Positions 54,633 to 64,000 of a DNA stretch of 64,000 nucleotides are shown here, piece after piece (within the stretch, counting starts at the first letter, position 1; the number at the start of each line of letters is the position of its first letter). Source of the DNA: Haemaphysalis longicornis (taxonomy: Eukaryota > Arthropoda > Arachnida > Ixodida > Ixodidae); the NCBI GenBank assembly GCA_013339765.2, contig CM023454.1:145767949-145831948 (forward strand), given 5' to 3'. The notes under the pieces were generated by a model. The model made no database searches. It was not told the origin of the DNA and saw only the letters and a list, made by a program, of their open reading frames with translations. The translations under genes and the position numbers were made by a program.

Positions 54633-55470
54633 GCCACCGATTCGTCGGTCCAAAAAAGCAAGCGTTCGAGAATTGATGCTTTCTTTCTGCCCCTGAGGAA
54701 ACAATGCTCCACACCAAGCAAGAATTCGTTGCCAACAGCGTCTGCTGCTTCGGCGGCGGACAAGCTTGTACCGACCGATATCCAACTCGTGCCCTCTATG
54801 GGTTCACTGACATTGGACCGCTCAGTTACCAGTTCCCGAAAGAATACTTACGAGCTCTTGACCTCGTTGAGCGGAAACAAATCGGTGAGTGAGACAAAGT
54901 CTGCATAATTCCGTGAATAACTACTGTTCCCCTCGGTGATCTGTGAACTAAATATTGCACGCTGACAGTGGTAACTAAATAGTACATGCTCATTTGCAGG
55001 TGAACGATTCCTGTGGCGACAGGCGTAGCGCTCAAGAAGTGGCTCCTTCTTCGTACGCGACAAGAAAAATGATTCAGCTCCTACGAAATTCGCGGCGCCC
55101 GCAGCATTCTCTGCTACTCCCGTTCCGACCGTGTGCCAGAGTTCCACAAGCCGTTCCACGTGTGTGTCCTCTGCAACAGTCTCATCGGCCTCTACAACAG
55201 GACCCCCATTCTGTCAGACTCGCCAACAGGAATTGAAGGAGTAAGTGCGCCAACCATTCAGCCAAGGGTATTCGATGTGGAGATCTTTCCTGGCAAAAGC
55301 GAACCGGGTGACTTTACGCTGTTCCATTTATTGGAGAGCCACTGTCAACCGCCAAAAGGCTATGTGTACCCTTCGTCGCAACACAGGGAATCATTTCGTC
55401 AAGAAGGAACACCAAAAAAAGTATCGCTGGATGGTTGTCTCTGACGTAATATATATATATATAGATATAT
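54633..55470 (+). pseudogene. TTF/ZMYM-type zinc-finger or hAT-like N-terminus, two related exons
   Basis: Exon 1 (54633-54884) follows a good acceptor (TTGTTTTTTCAAAG), is 252 bases and open, and ends at a GTGAGT donor. It contains SKRSRIDAFFLPLRKQCSTP and NSLPTASAASAAD. Exon 2 (55000-55240, acceptor CATTTGCAG, donor GTAAGT) carries the related string RSRSGSFFVRDKKNDSAPTK; a TAG replaces the expected lysine before RSRS. Further on (55245-55470), QPPKGYVYPSSQHRESF and, one frame over, HQKKYRWMVVSD match the PPxxYxFP...YxWLxYS lead of TTF-type fingers. Such N-termini occur in ZMYM1-like genes and hAT transposases. The frame breaks point to a pseudogene or transposon relic. The matches are by eye. 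Confidence 0.4.
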
Positions 55471-55490
55471 ATATACATATATAGATATAT
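55449..55490. repeat. (TA)n-type microsatellite
   Basis: TATATATATATAGATATATA and related TA-rich units over about 42 bases. Confidence 0.8.
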
Positions 55491-55505
55491 ATGCTACCAA
55501 CTTGA

Positions 55506-55694
55506 AGCTCTTGTAAAATATAAAACCCCCGCTTTAAAGCCGAGAGAGAAGCCGCTGCGGGATAGCGTAATGGCGAACGCACCGCACCGGTTATGCGGAG
55601 ATGTGGGTTCGAGTCCCGCTCCCGGAGAAACGGCGGATTTTTTCTCGACTTATATTTTCGCTTATTTATTTATCGATGTATCACAGAAACGTGA
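55506..55694 (+). repeat. Direct repeat copy 1 holding a tRNA-like unit
   Basis: About 189 bases, nearly the same as 55970-56158. It begins AGCTCTTGTAAAATATAAA, passes through the tRNA-like part and ends TATCACAGAAACGTGA. The 275 bases between the two copies are unrelated to them. Confidence 0.85.
55556..55626 (+). ncRNA. tRNA-like Pol III unit, copy 1
   Basis: A full cloverleaf can be drawn: acceptor TGCGGGA/TCCCGGA (6 of 7 pairs), D stem GCGT/ACGC, anticodon stem CCGCA/TGCGG, T arm GTGGG-TTCGAGT-CCCGC. The anticodon position reads GGT (Thr), but the base before it is C instead of the invariant T, so a working tRNA is doubtful. A box TAGCGTAATGG and a perfect B box GGTTCGAGTCC are present, and TTTTTT follows at 55639, a Pol III stop. 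It is best read as a tRNA-derived SINE or small RNA gene. Confidence 0.6.
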
Positions 55695-55969
55695 CAAACA
55701 CACGTCATTCGGCCCTATTAAATATTTCGAAAAAAGCCGAATAGCACTGGCAATGACGACTGCAAACCTTGATATGTATCTTTACCGAGTCCCTCGTCCC
55801 GTATCTCTCTGTTCTGCTACATGCATTACGAGGCACTGGCTCCAGCAGTTCGGATATGCCAATTGCTAACCCCGACCTCCGACCACGTTCTACGTGGCGG
55901 CCGCTGGAAAAGAAGACGTTCTACGTCTCCCGCGGTAGTCGATGGGCGGCGCTAGTTGACCGGCCTCAG

Positions 55970-56158
55970 AGCTCTTGTAAATATAAACCCCCGCTTTAAA
56001 GTCGAGAGAGAAGCCACTGTGGGGATAGCGTAATGGCGAACGCAGCCGCACCGGTTATGCGGAGATGTGGGTTCGAGTCCCGCTCCTGGAAAAACGGCGG
56101 ATTTTTTCTCGACTTATATTTTCGCTATTTTATTTATCAATGTATCAAAGAAACGTGA
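55970..56158 (+). repeat. Direct repeat copy 2 holding a tRNA-like unit
   Basis: Partner of 55506-55694 with a few substitutions and small indels. It ends AAGAAACGTGA directly before TGTGACGCTC, where a probable Gypsy LTR begins. Confidence 0.85.
56019..56090 (+). ncRNA. tRNA-like Pol III unit, copy 2
   Basis: Same arms as copy 1. The A and B boxes and the T6 stop are kept, but the acceptor (GTGGGGA/TCCTGGA) pairs worse and one extra base lies between D stem and anticodon stem. Probably the more decayed copy. Confidence 0.5.
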
Positions 56159-57215
56159 TGTGACGCTCCCCGGAGGGGAGATGGCGTCACTCTACCAACT
56201 AGGTGGGTCCACGCAGAGTTGAGGGGAAAAGAGACAACGCAGGCTCAAAAGGTACAATTTAATTAACAATAGTTAGCGCTGGTGGCCGGTGCGCTCACCC
56301 GTTGAGAGGCTGGGACCCTGTAGGGCAGCTGGTGCTGGGTCGTGGAGCCGAGAAGTCGTTCAGGTGCGGCGCTGCAGTGTGCACGTGCTCGAGCAGGGCC
56401 GTTCGGGGAGGTGCCGGAATTCTCGTGCCGGTCGGCGTAGGCGGTCCGTGCTCCTGGAAGATCGTGGACGCGGACCCCGAGATGTGACCCGCTGGCTGGC
56501 TGGTCCCGGGTTGAGGGGGGGGGGGGGGGGGTGGGAGCGCGCGATCGGATTACTCCTACGGGCGGCTTCCTCGTTCGGCCCGGCCAGATGATGTCCAGTC
56601 GGGCAAAAGAGCCCTCGGGCCTCGTTCGCTCGCCTTCTTATACCCTCCCTGGGTTACGCACAGGGGGGGTAAGGACGAGCTCGTTGGAGAACCGGCCGGT
56701 CATCGCTCTGCGCGTGGGCGCGTCACCCCGCAAGCCCTCGGGGATTAACATTCTTCTGCAATTAACATTCTTTCTTCCGCGCGTGCTTCCGCACATTCCG
56801 CGCTTGCTTGGCCTTTCTTCGTGCCACGCGAAAGTGTCTGCCGCCCGCTTCTACATGGGAACACGTTTCTGCGTGCGCATGGGTTTGTACGCGGCAGTCA
56901 GTGGCGATGTCCGACCGTCACATCCGCCCATCCACAGAAGAGACTTTTGTCGCTGCAAAAGTCTTGTTCACAAAAGCACAAAACGTTTATGGTAGGGCCA
57001 CAAGGCTCTATGCAAAACACACCGCACCGTCTTATCACGACACCACACTGAATGCAGTCAGCAAGGTCACACGGCGAGACGCGTCGGCACCAGTAAACAT
57101 TAGTCATAAACATCCTATCAATTTCTATATACATGAGCCAAGCGAATGTCAACATACAGGTTTACGGGTGCAAAAGATGAACACTGAAATTGGGAATTTT
57201 GCCCCTCAGATACAC
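56159..57215 (-). repeat. Probable 3' LTR of a Gypsy element
   Basis: On the minus strand it would end GGGGAGCGTCACA at 56159. The other end is near 57215, where TGTGTATCTGAGGGGC follows a Gypsy integrase tail. The segment is GC-rich and includes a G run at 56515-56532. Only one copy is present, so the borders are tentative. Confidence 0.35.
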
Positions 57216-57229
57216 AGGACGAACGCCCG

Positions 57230-57640
57230 TCAAATATGATACGGTGGTGCCCCACGACTTCGCAGTGCATAGCTGTGTGTCGGCTGAGGGAGGCTGTTCA
57301 CCGCGGGGGGTTGTGAATTCTGAATGATATCATCGAGCATGGCTACATGTAAAGCGTCCGTGAATGGGCTCGTAGCTGGGCTACTACGCTCCGGGGACGA
57401 AGGACGGGGCCTGCCTGTACCAACACTCACCCTTGGGAGTCTCAGCTCGTCCTCTACCTCACCCAAAGCAAGTTTCAGCTTGTTGACGTTTACAATTTTC
57501 TCTTCTTTCATTCGAATCCCTCTGATTCGGCACGTGACGTCGGACAGTTTTTCGACAACTCGGAAAGGACCTTTCCACTTCGGCGCGAGCTTTTTAGCCA
57601 GGCCGCGGGCCTGGCTTTCGACGAGGTAAGTAACAAACAC
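57230..57640 (-). pseudogene. int: Gypsy integrase C-terminus
   Basis: The frame reads LAKKLAPKWKGPFRVVEKLS, DVTCRIRGIRMKEEKIVNVN and KLKLALGEVEDELRLPRV, then a Pro/Ser-rich tail. This is the GPY/F module (K-W-x-G-P-F-R-V) at the integrase end of Ty3/Gypsy. The frame is open to a stop at 57230, but the rest of pol is missing beyond 57640, so it is a truncated copy. Confidence 0.75.
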
Positions 57641-57649
57641 GAGGTAAGT

Positions 57650-57840
57650 AAATATCAGTAGAAATTAAGAAGACGAAATAAGCGTGCTCAGGGCATGTTG
57701 TGCGATGGAAAGATAACCATTGGTTATTAATGGTAACAGAGTCGATCCCTACAGAAGGGAAGCGTTGGAGGGGGCGGAAGAAAGTTAGGTGGGCAGATGA
57801 GATAAGAAGTTCACGAGGAGAAATATCAACACATACGTAC
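57650..57840 (+). pseudogene. LINE C-terminal fragment
   Basis: The frame MRWKDNHWLLMVTESIPTEG, then KRWRGRKKVRWADEIRS, matches the end of a tick non-LTR retrotransposon protein (the R-G-R-x-K-x-R-W-x-D-E-I block before the last short domain). It directly abuts the truncated Gypsy integrase. The clade cannot be named from this piece. Confidence 0.5.
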
Positions 57841-60800
57841 GTCCCCACCTTGCCCACAGCAGAGTCGTTCAGTACAAAAGGTAAATAATGCTACCAATGA
57901 AATTGTGTTCAGGCACACGGCGTTTGAGATAGATGCGACAGCAGCGTAGCATTGCGTGCATTGTTACCTCACAGGCTAGCGACATCTGTCGGCAAAGGGC
58001 CGGAAGGAAAGGCGCTCGCCGGCAGATGAGCAATCAGTGGTCGACACCAAACAGTGTAGCTGGCAATCAGCTGATCTGTTCCGATGCCTTCAATTGTGTC
58101 TTGCGACAAGTAGGCTGTAGGACGCTGTCCGAAGCAGCGGTGAACGTCGAAGCAATGCTTTTGAGCTCGCTTGCACGGTCTCATGCGTGCGCCGCCATGC
58201 CCGCGCGGCCCCTTTGCTAAGGCGGCACACATGGTTGCCGGCAGGCACGCTACGCCAGTGAATACGGATGATATTACGCTGTGGGTCACTTGTGGCAGCG
58301 ATGCAGTCATTGAAGAGACATTACGGTGAGGCGCACGTGTAAACGAGAAAGCACATTTGACGGGCCTGAATCGCTCGCCCGCAAAATCCCGTCTAAACGA
58401 CCTCTCTGTGGGGTGAAAAGCTCGGTGTGACGACGACGACGGAGACGGCGTGGCCGAAACATGCCGTCACAGTTCTCGTGGTGTGAAGGCGAGCTGCGGC
58501 GATTGCCGTTAGTGTGGGTGCGCCGAGAAGAAAGAAGTGGCAAGCCACACGAGGGGTGGACGTGGACCAATGGAGCTGGTGGAAGACTCGATGGAAGACC
58601 AGGTGAAAGACTCGATGCTCGTCGGGTTTGCGGGACCCGAGCTCGAGAGGGGTCTGCCTGGCACTTTGGCATCCTGTGGTCGAGGTGCAACTCCTGAATC
58701 GTGGAGGCGAGCAATGTTGGTGTGCTGCCCCCTTGGACGACCCGAGGCCGGCTGGCCGTCGTCGACAGGCAGTGCCCGGTTGCCTCCTGCCGGCTGCTAC
58801 AGGCGCGCCCGATCATGAGCGGGTGCCGAGCAGACCGTTGTCTACAAGGACAACAGTGCGTCTTTATCGTCGACGTTCCGGCACGCGAGGCGGTGTCATC
58901 GCAGACCCGCGATTGCCCACACCGTCGCTATAACCCACGACGCCCTGCGGGCAGTGCCTCATCGCCCTGGACAGTAGATGGGTACTGTACTTTATATTTA
59001 CTCTGGAGTTTGTATTTCCTATTTTTCTGTACGTGTCGTTGAATTTTGAGTGGTGGTTGGCTGCCGTTTGTCATCTTGTATATAGACTTAAGATGTTTGC
59101 TTTCATGGTGTTTCCTCAAGAATATCTTTTTCTTTGTACCGTTTCCAAGCGACTTCGTCCGGTTATTTTCTCTGTGGAATGTCCCGGTCGCCACTGAATA
59201 ACGAAGAACCTGCGGGGGTTTCCCTCCCTCATATTCTCACAATTCCCCTGAATGAGCATTTGAATCCAGGGGTGCGCACTCTCCAGGGCCTCTCAATATA
59301 TCTCGCAGTTAGTTAGCACGTTAATGAAACGATCGGTCTCATCCCATGTATTACCGTCACCTCCATGGTGTTAAGAGATGGAGAGAACCAGTTTTATCCA
59401 GGCCAGTATCATCCGTCGCATAACATTTTTTTCTACTTTCGTGTTTCAAGCGCAAAACCGAGCGAAATTAACGACCTTATGCCAAAGGCCCGCAAAGCTG
59501 TGCTACAAATTCCTCTTAGTTACTCCACTTGAGCGCCTTGGGGTTCATAATACCGCCCATGAACGGGTCGATGCGCATCATATCAATAAGGCCCGTCGCT
59601 TCTCAACTACTCCCAGTGGACAGCATGTCCGCCTTGGTATATGGGCCCCAGTCTATTCCGAATCGGCTATCCCATCGCCCGGTCTGTCCTCTTCAGAAAA
59701 CATGCACCCCACATTCCAGAGGTAGAAGGGAGCAACGGGCTAAGAGGGCAACAAGAAATTCCCCACGAAAGCCGATATGCCACGCCTGCATGCAGCCGTT
59801 TACTGCACCTCAACCCCTTTTGCCTCGCAGTGATTTGGGTTGAGCCACACATAATCGACTCTACCACGATATTATCGACAAAGTGTCTGGCTGTACACAT
59901 ATCCTCAGCGGTCTCCGTAAACTGTACTATGTGTGATACTGTTCATTCTTACGATAGGTTCCCGAGTAACGTATGAACCGTCAACTGCACCTATTACACT
60001 TCTTTTTTCTTAGCTACAACTTCTGTAGGTGCGTCGCAGATAATATTTATTGAATGGGGTAGGCTTCCAGAACTAAATACGAGTCTCTGTATTAACGAGA
60101 TTCGAACACAAGGATGGTTTCACTAGTGCTCATACTCGATGTTGTGGCAGATTCGAGACCTGAGATACTGAGAAGAATCTATGCCGTTCCTTACCTCATA
60201 CTTCCTTACCTCATGCCGTTCCTTACCTCTTTTCTTCAGATGGTTCGCTCCCGACTGAAAAGCAATGCGGGTACCAGTAAAGGGTTATTCGAATGAACAA
60301 CAAAAGCGTTACAGTTAAATGCGTCCGCGGTTTGAAGTATTTGAAGCGAATGCTACCAATATCTTTTCACCTGTAGCTTTATAGAAATACATGTACAGGT
60401 GCCTAAAATATGATGGACTACTCCTGAATTCGTTTGCATAGCCTGGTAGTCTGTGTTTATTTTAAAAGGAAGCTTCTTTGTCTATTCAGCCGCGTTAGAA
60501 AGGGGCTGCTGCTGCTCTCTGGTATCGTGCGCCCCTGGGTTGTGTCTTAAAACCCGAAAATGCGGACGATAGGCCCCGCTTATCGCGCCCGTGGTTCTTG
60601 GTAAGTGTGTCGCGGAGCAGGGGGAAGGAGGCGCTCGGCGAACCGCGCCCGAAGGGTTGGCTCGGGCAGCGACTTCGGAGAGGCGGAGGTTGTCGGCCTG
60701 ATGCACGCCGGAAACGAACTCTGCTTGTAGAGCGTCTTGGAGCTGTAGGCGTCTTCACCAGGGAAGTTGTAACGTTTAAGGTTTCCCGTTATGTCTCCTA

Positions 60801-61260
60801 TTTCTCGACGCTCTCCCCAGGGCTTAGCGCTCAGAGTAACAAGCAACTACGCCAAGCAGAATAACACTCAAAACATTCCAAGCCACTTATTTTCAACCAG
60901 GTACGGCGAGATGAAAGCTTCGCTTACGTCGCTTCCCGCCCATGAGGGAAATCCGCGAATTTTAGCTTCCTTTAGGATCAACGCAAAAGTTAGTTTCGTA
61001 CGACAATTCGCCTGTTTTCCATCACGCAGTGAGAGACACCGCCGCTATGCTCTATATCATGAGCAAAACGTTCCGTTTCGAACAAAACTGATTCCTTTGC
61101 TTCTATTAACATTCCAGTAGACCCCTGATGCATGGACTTTACGCAGACTGTGGTGCACATATCTGTATTGATTTTAAGTAAAGCTCTCGATAGCGTGCAT
61201 TCAAAACCGTGCACACACAAAAATTATTGTTCACAAGTGGCCCGTGGCTGCACTTCATGT
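57841..61260. other. Stretch without convincing genes
   Basis: GC-rich parts at 58420-58980 and 60490-60760 have long frames on both strands but no recognisable motif. TATATAGACTTAAG near 59080 and AATAAC-rich sequence could belong to an unrecognised LTR. Nothing here can be supported as a gene. Confidence 0.35.
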
Positions 61261-61264
61261 CGCC

Positions 61265-61432
61265 TCAGCAAGTCTCGGCTGTAGGATTGATTCCCGCCAG
61301 AAGTGGCAAGAGTGAGGTCAGCGCCGTTTGGGTCTCTCCTCCAACGAGTCCCCTCAGAGTACGGACGATGTCACACAGGAAATTTTGAAACAGCTGACCA
61401 ATGCTGTTGGTCGACAGGTAATGCGTCAGACA
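61265..61432 (-). CDS. Candidate terminal coding exon of a host gene
   Basis: On the minus strand a textbook 3' splice site (TTTTTTTTCTTTTTGTTGCAG) precedes 61432. The exon is 168 bases: 55 codons and TGA. It reads CLTHYLSTNSIGQLFQNFLC, then DIVRTLRGLVGGETQTALTS and ends in PTAETC. Alternating Leu/Ile and spaced Cys suggest a small helical, perhaps secreted, protein. CAATAA-like signals occur in the 3' flank. The intron is phase 0. I do not recognise the family and found no upstream exon. It is not near transposon sequence. Confidence 0.45.
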   Translation of the reverse strand, partial: CLTHYLSTNSIGQLFQNFLCDIVRTLRGLVGGETQTALTSLLPLLAGINPTAETC

Positions 61433-61501
61433 CTGCAACAAAAAGAAAAAAAACACGCATTGAGCGGTCAGCCATGAGCCAATCTTTAAAATGTTAGCCA
61501 A

Positions 61502-62054
61502 AGTACATGGAGGTTTACATTTTCTCGCATCACAGACGTAATGGTTGCTTTATGGTTCGGTATTCAACATTTCAATCTTTGTACCTTTAACACCAAGTAC
61601 CAAGGAATTACTAAGCGTTCTTCGCAATAAATCAAAGAGAGCGGCATGTACATGTGCGAGCGCAAACATTTACGCTACTTTGACACCGCTGCTACTTCTG
61701 TCCGTTTCCTACACGCAATGTCAAGCGTACATCGAATTCCTTTCCACCACGCCTAGCTGACAACCCACCATGAAAGGGGGAAAGCTGATTTTTATAGTTG
61801 CGTATTCAGCAGCCCAAACAATATAGGACGGTAGCAAAGACGTCCCATCGTGTCACGCCGCACTGTTGTCCTTGCGAAAGTCTGTCGTTTACTCGTGTGT
61901 CTCGGTTTCTTTATAAAAGCAGAGTCTATTGTACTAGAGCTGAAAAACGGCAGAAAAAAGAACTACACGGAAAAAACGGTAGACGAACTACGGTTCGTAC
62001 CCTTCTGCGTGCCATATTTTAGCGATAGTACAATGTACCCAGCATCCATCCATT
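61502..62054. other. Stretch without recognisable features
   Basis: It may hold intron or upstream exons of the minus-strand gene ending at 61265, but no exon stands out. Confidence 0.35.
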
Positions 62055-62168
62055 AACCAACTAGCCCACTTGGATAAGGCGTTTCGCTGCTGAGCCCAAG
62101 GACGCGAATTCCATTCCCGGGAGCGGTGGCTGGTTTTTGATGGAGGCGAAAAGCTAAAAACAAAAGTT
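62055..62168 (+). mobile_element. tRNA-derived SINE, head half
   Basis: CTAGCCCACTTGGATAAGGC (A-box part), CGCTGCTGAGCCCAAGGACG and GCGAATTCCATTCCCGG (decayed B box), then GGTTTTTGATGGAGGCGAAA: the order of a tick tRNA-derived SINE head. The tail is missing here and a fitting one stands at 62757. Confidence 0.55.
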
Positions 62169-62756
62169 AAAGCCGGTCCGCTCAATGTGAAAGCTGCCGG
62201 AAGTGCAGGGCAGGGATTCGCCATAATGGGCTATAGCGCTTTATCCGCTTACTGCTACTACCCAATGAAATTAAAATTTCCCGCCTTCGCAGTGCTCGCG
62301 CGCCCCCTGCCTGAAACTGCGCCAGCGGGAGTTCGTGTGCACTTTGTGCTTCCTTTTCCTCCCGCACAAGGCGCGTTGCACTGCCACTTTTTTTCGCTGA
62401 GTATAGTAAAAACCAACCCTATGAGCGTTCTAAACTAAATGAACGCGGGCGCTGCCAGTTAATTACATATATTTTGCCTCAAATGCACCTACAGTTTCCT
62501 TTTCGCTAAACAACGGGGAGATGTATGACAAGAGCCAGCGCTTCAGGAGTTTCGAACGCGCGTGACTATAACATACCAATAAGGCTTGCCTTTCGAAGCC
62601 TCTCAGTTACGCCGAGACGACAGCCGCTGCGACGGAAAGCCGTATGACTCTACTTGGGTGCAGCGAGCGAGCTACGACGAGAAGGCAAGCCCCTAAAATG
62701 CCCTGAACTTAAAACGCCGTGTGTTCGAAATTTCGGTTCGAAATTTCCTCCCGTGT

Positions 62757-62842
62757 TTGAAATTAATTTGGAGCCCGCCATTCCACTGGGGCACGCCTCA
62801 TCGCCTGCGTAGCGTCGGTGCGTTAAACCCTTATAATTAAGC
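62757..62842 (+). mobile_element. tRNA-derived SINE, tail half
   Basis: TTGAAATTAATTTGGAGCCC, CCATTCCACTGGGGCACGCC and TCGGTGCGTTAAACCCTTAT match the 3' half of tick SINEs (compare GTGCATTAAACCCC at 25103). It is in the same orientation as the head at 62055, 590 bases away. Confidence 0.5.
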
Positions 62843-64000
62843 GACCAATTAAAATATTAAAGATGAGAAATAAGCAAGGAACCGTTCCGGAATACGCTCC
62901 TCAAACCTCTTACGGCCGGCGAAAAGATTTTCTTACGTATGCAGGAGCCTAGCTCACGAAACTGGCATCTGGAGAAAGCAGTGAGCGAAATGGTGGTCTT
63001 TGAAAAACCGGCCGGAATTCTCTTCCCGAACCAGTCCCCGAACAACCATGGCATTGTACTTTCCGAAAGTTGTTACGCGTGATACCAGACATCGATAACC
63101 ATCCGCCAGCGCTACCCTCGAACAACGGCTGAACCACTTACACGGGGAGCCCATTCAAAGAATAGGGGCTTGTTTAACCGCACAACACTTCGTTACGCTT
63201 CTCTTGCGGCAGATTGTGTTTTACTTAGGAGCTTGACTAAATTCTTCGAACGCTGCCAGCAGTATGATTGCTTACAGCTGTGTTTCCACTATAACTTGCC
63301 GGCGGTTGAAGCCTTATATAAACAAGCAGCTCTTTGATGGTCTGCTGCGTCGTTTGCTTGCATCCCTCCGACTTTGCATGAACCTTCCTGGTTTTCTGGG
63401 TTGCTGGTTCGCGAAACGAAGTTGTGAACGCTTGCTTACGGCATTCGTTCCCAAATAACGTTGTTGAGTGGGTATTTATTTTTGCATTCTACTACTTTTC
63501 CTCTTTCTGCAAAAAGAACGCTTGGACCTAAAACCTTGTTCATTTATTTTTAATTAGCTGCAAACCGGCCATAGCGTACACGGCTGTTGTTCCCTAGTTT
63601 ATTCGTTTTCTTTTTGAGTAGAGGCATTAAAAAGAATTCGTAGAATTGGTTTTCTCGCTCGGAAGTCCAACTTCCGTTTAGTCTTGATTCAGAAAGACGG
63701 TCACAAGCCAAGCACCCTTAATAAACATGCACCTGAAATGTGTCCCAATGTCGCTACTCCATGGCCACCTAACTTAACTCCATGGCCATAAACACTAGCC
63801 GATCGCGAGAAGTATTCCATGATTTCTGATTCAAGAGAAAATCTCTTTACGAAGCAATCTCAAGCACCTTTCACGTAAAGCACAGCCGCCTAGACCGCTA
63901 CCAGTTAATACGCAACAATAACCGTATTAGGTTGTGAAAAAAATCGGCGACGTTCTCAAAGAGCCCGTTTCTAGCCATGACATTGACACGTGTCACCGAA
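62843..64000. other. Stretch without recognisable features
   Basis: No coding blocks, splice-framed frames, RNA genes or element ends seen. Confidence 0.35.

Noticed and set aside
55556..55626. A working tRNA-Thr (GGT) gene
   Set aside because: The base before the anticodon is C rather than the invariant T, one acceptor pair fails, and the unit is part of a larger direct repeat, so a tRNA-derived repeat is more likely.
58300..59090. GC-rich block with many overlapping frames, possibly an LTR or gene
   Set aside because: Frames on both strands and in several registers with no motif point to composition only; no repeat partner in the window.

Overview
This is eukaryotic repeat DNA, most probably from a hard tick. 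The basis is the mix of tRNA-derived SINEs, CR1/L2-type LINE fragments with tick-like 3' ends, Penelope-like elements with a GIY-YIG endonuclease, BEL/Pao and Ty3/Gypsy elements, and intron-style splice signals with no operons. The species cannot be fixed from the window. Nearly all long reading frames belong to transposable elements, and almost all of these are broken. Only two or three stretches look like possible host or domesticated-gene exons: a CpG-rich exon candidate ending at 754, a tandem pair of TTF/ZMYM-like exons at 54633-55470 (minor breaks), and a terminal exon at 61265-61432 on the minus strand.

Left part (1-15 kb). CpG-rich DNA and an AT-rich, intron-like stretch are followed by a degenerate Ty3/Gypsy element (gag 6685 to RNase H 11181). 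Its integrase lies before its reverse transcriptase, the order seen in Gmr1-type elements. A BEL/Pao element (3410-6449) with two 258-bp LTRs, a primer-binding site and a perfect 5-bp target duplication has landed just upstream of it. That BEL element lost its RT, RNase H and integrase by internal deletion.

Middle left (15-27 kb). A minus-strand CR1/L2-like LINE (15645-22065) is split by a 4.1-kb terminal-inverted-repeat DNA element (16409-20522) with GGCCG-rich subterminal arrays. That element itself carries another LINE fragment with a long TTTA tail. To the right lie a 254-bp MITE, a perfect 32-bp hairpin and two tRNA-derived SINEs.

Centre (27.7-52.9 kb). This is a deeply nested stack. 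A worn BEL/Pao element (27.7-32.7 kb) holds a foldback element (28712-30962), whose left arm carries a cassette with four TGACGTCA sites. A minus-strand Mag-like Gypsy element with 226-bp LTRs (32696-52899) abuts the same BEL sequence. Inside the Gypsy gag/pol lies a Penelope composite (36059-51744, 13-bp target duplication). Inside that lies a plus-strand Gypsy element (40437-50548, 4-bp target duplication). Inside its pol lies a second Penelope composite (41918-48131, 11-bp target duplication) made of two almost identical tandem units and a partial one. Each younger boundary is marked by a target duplication.

Right part (52.9-64 kb). This holds a TTF/ZMYM-like pseudogene, two direct copies of a tRNA-like Pol III unit, a Gypsy integrase tail with a probable LTR, a LINE C-terminus, one credible host terminal exon and a SINE split in two. 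The rest shows nothing recognisable.

The proteins do not form one pathway. What unites the window is a history of insertions, most of them now inactive.
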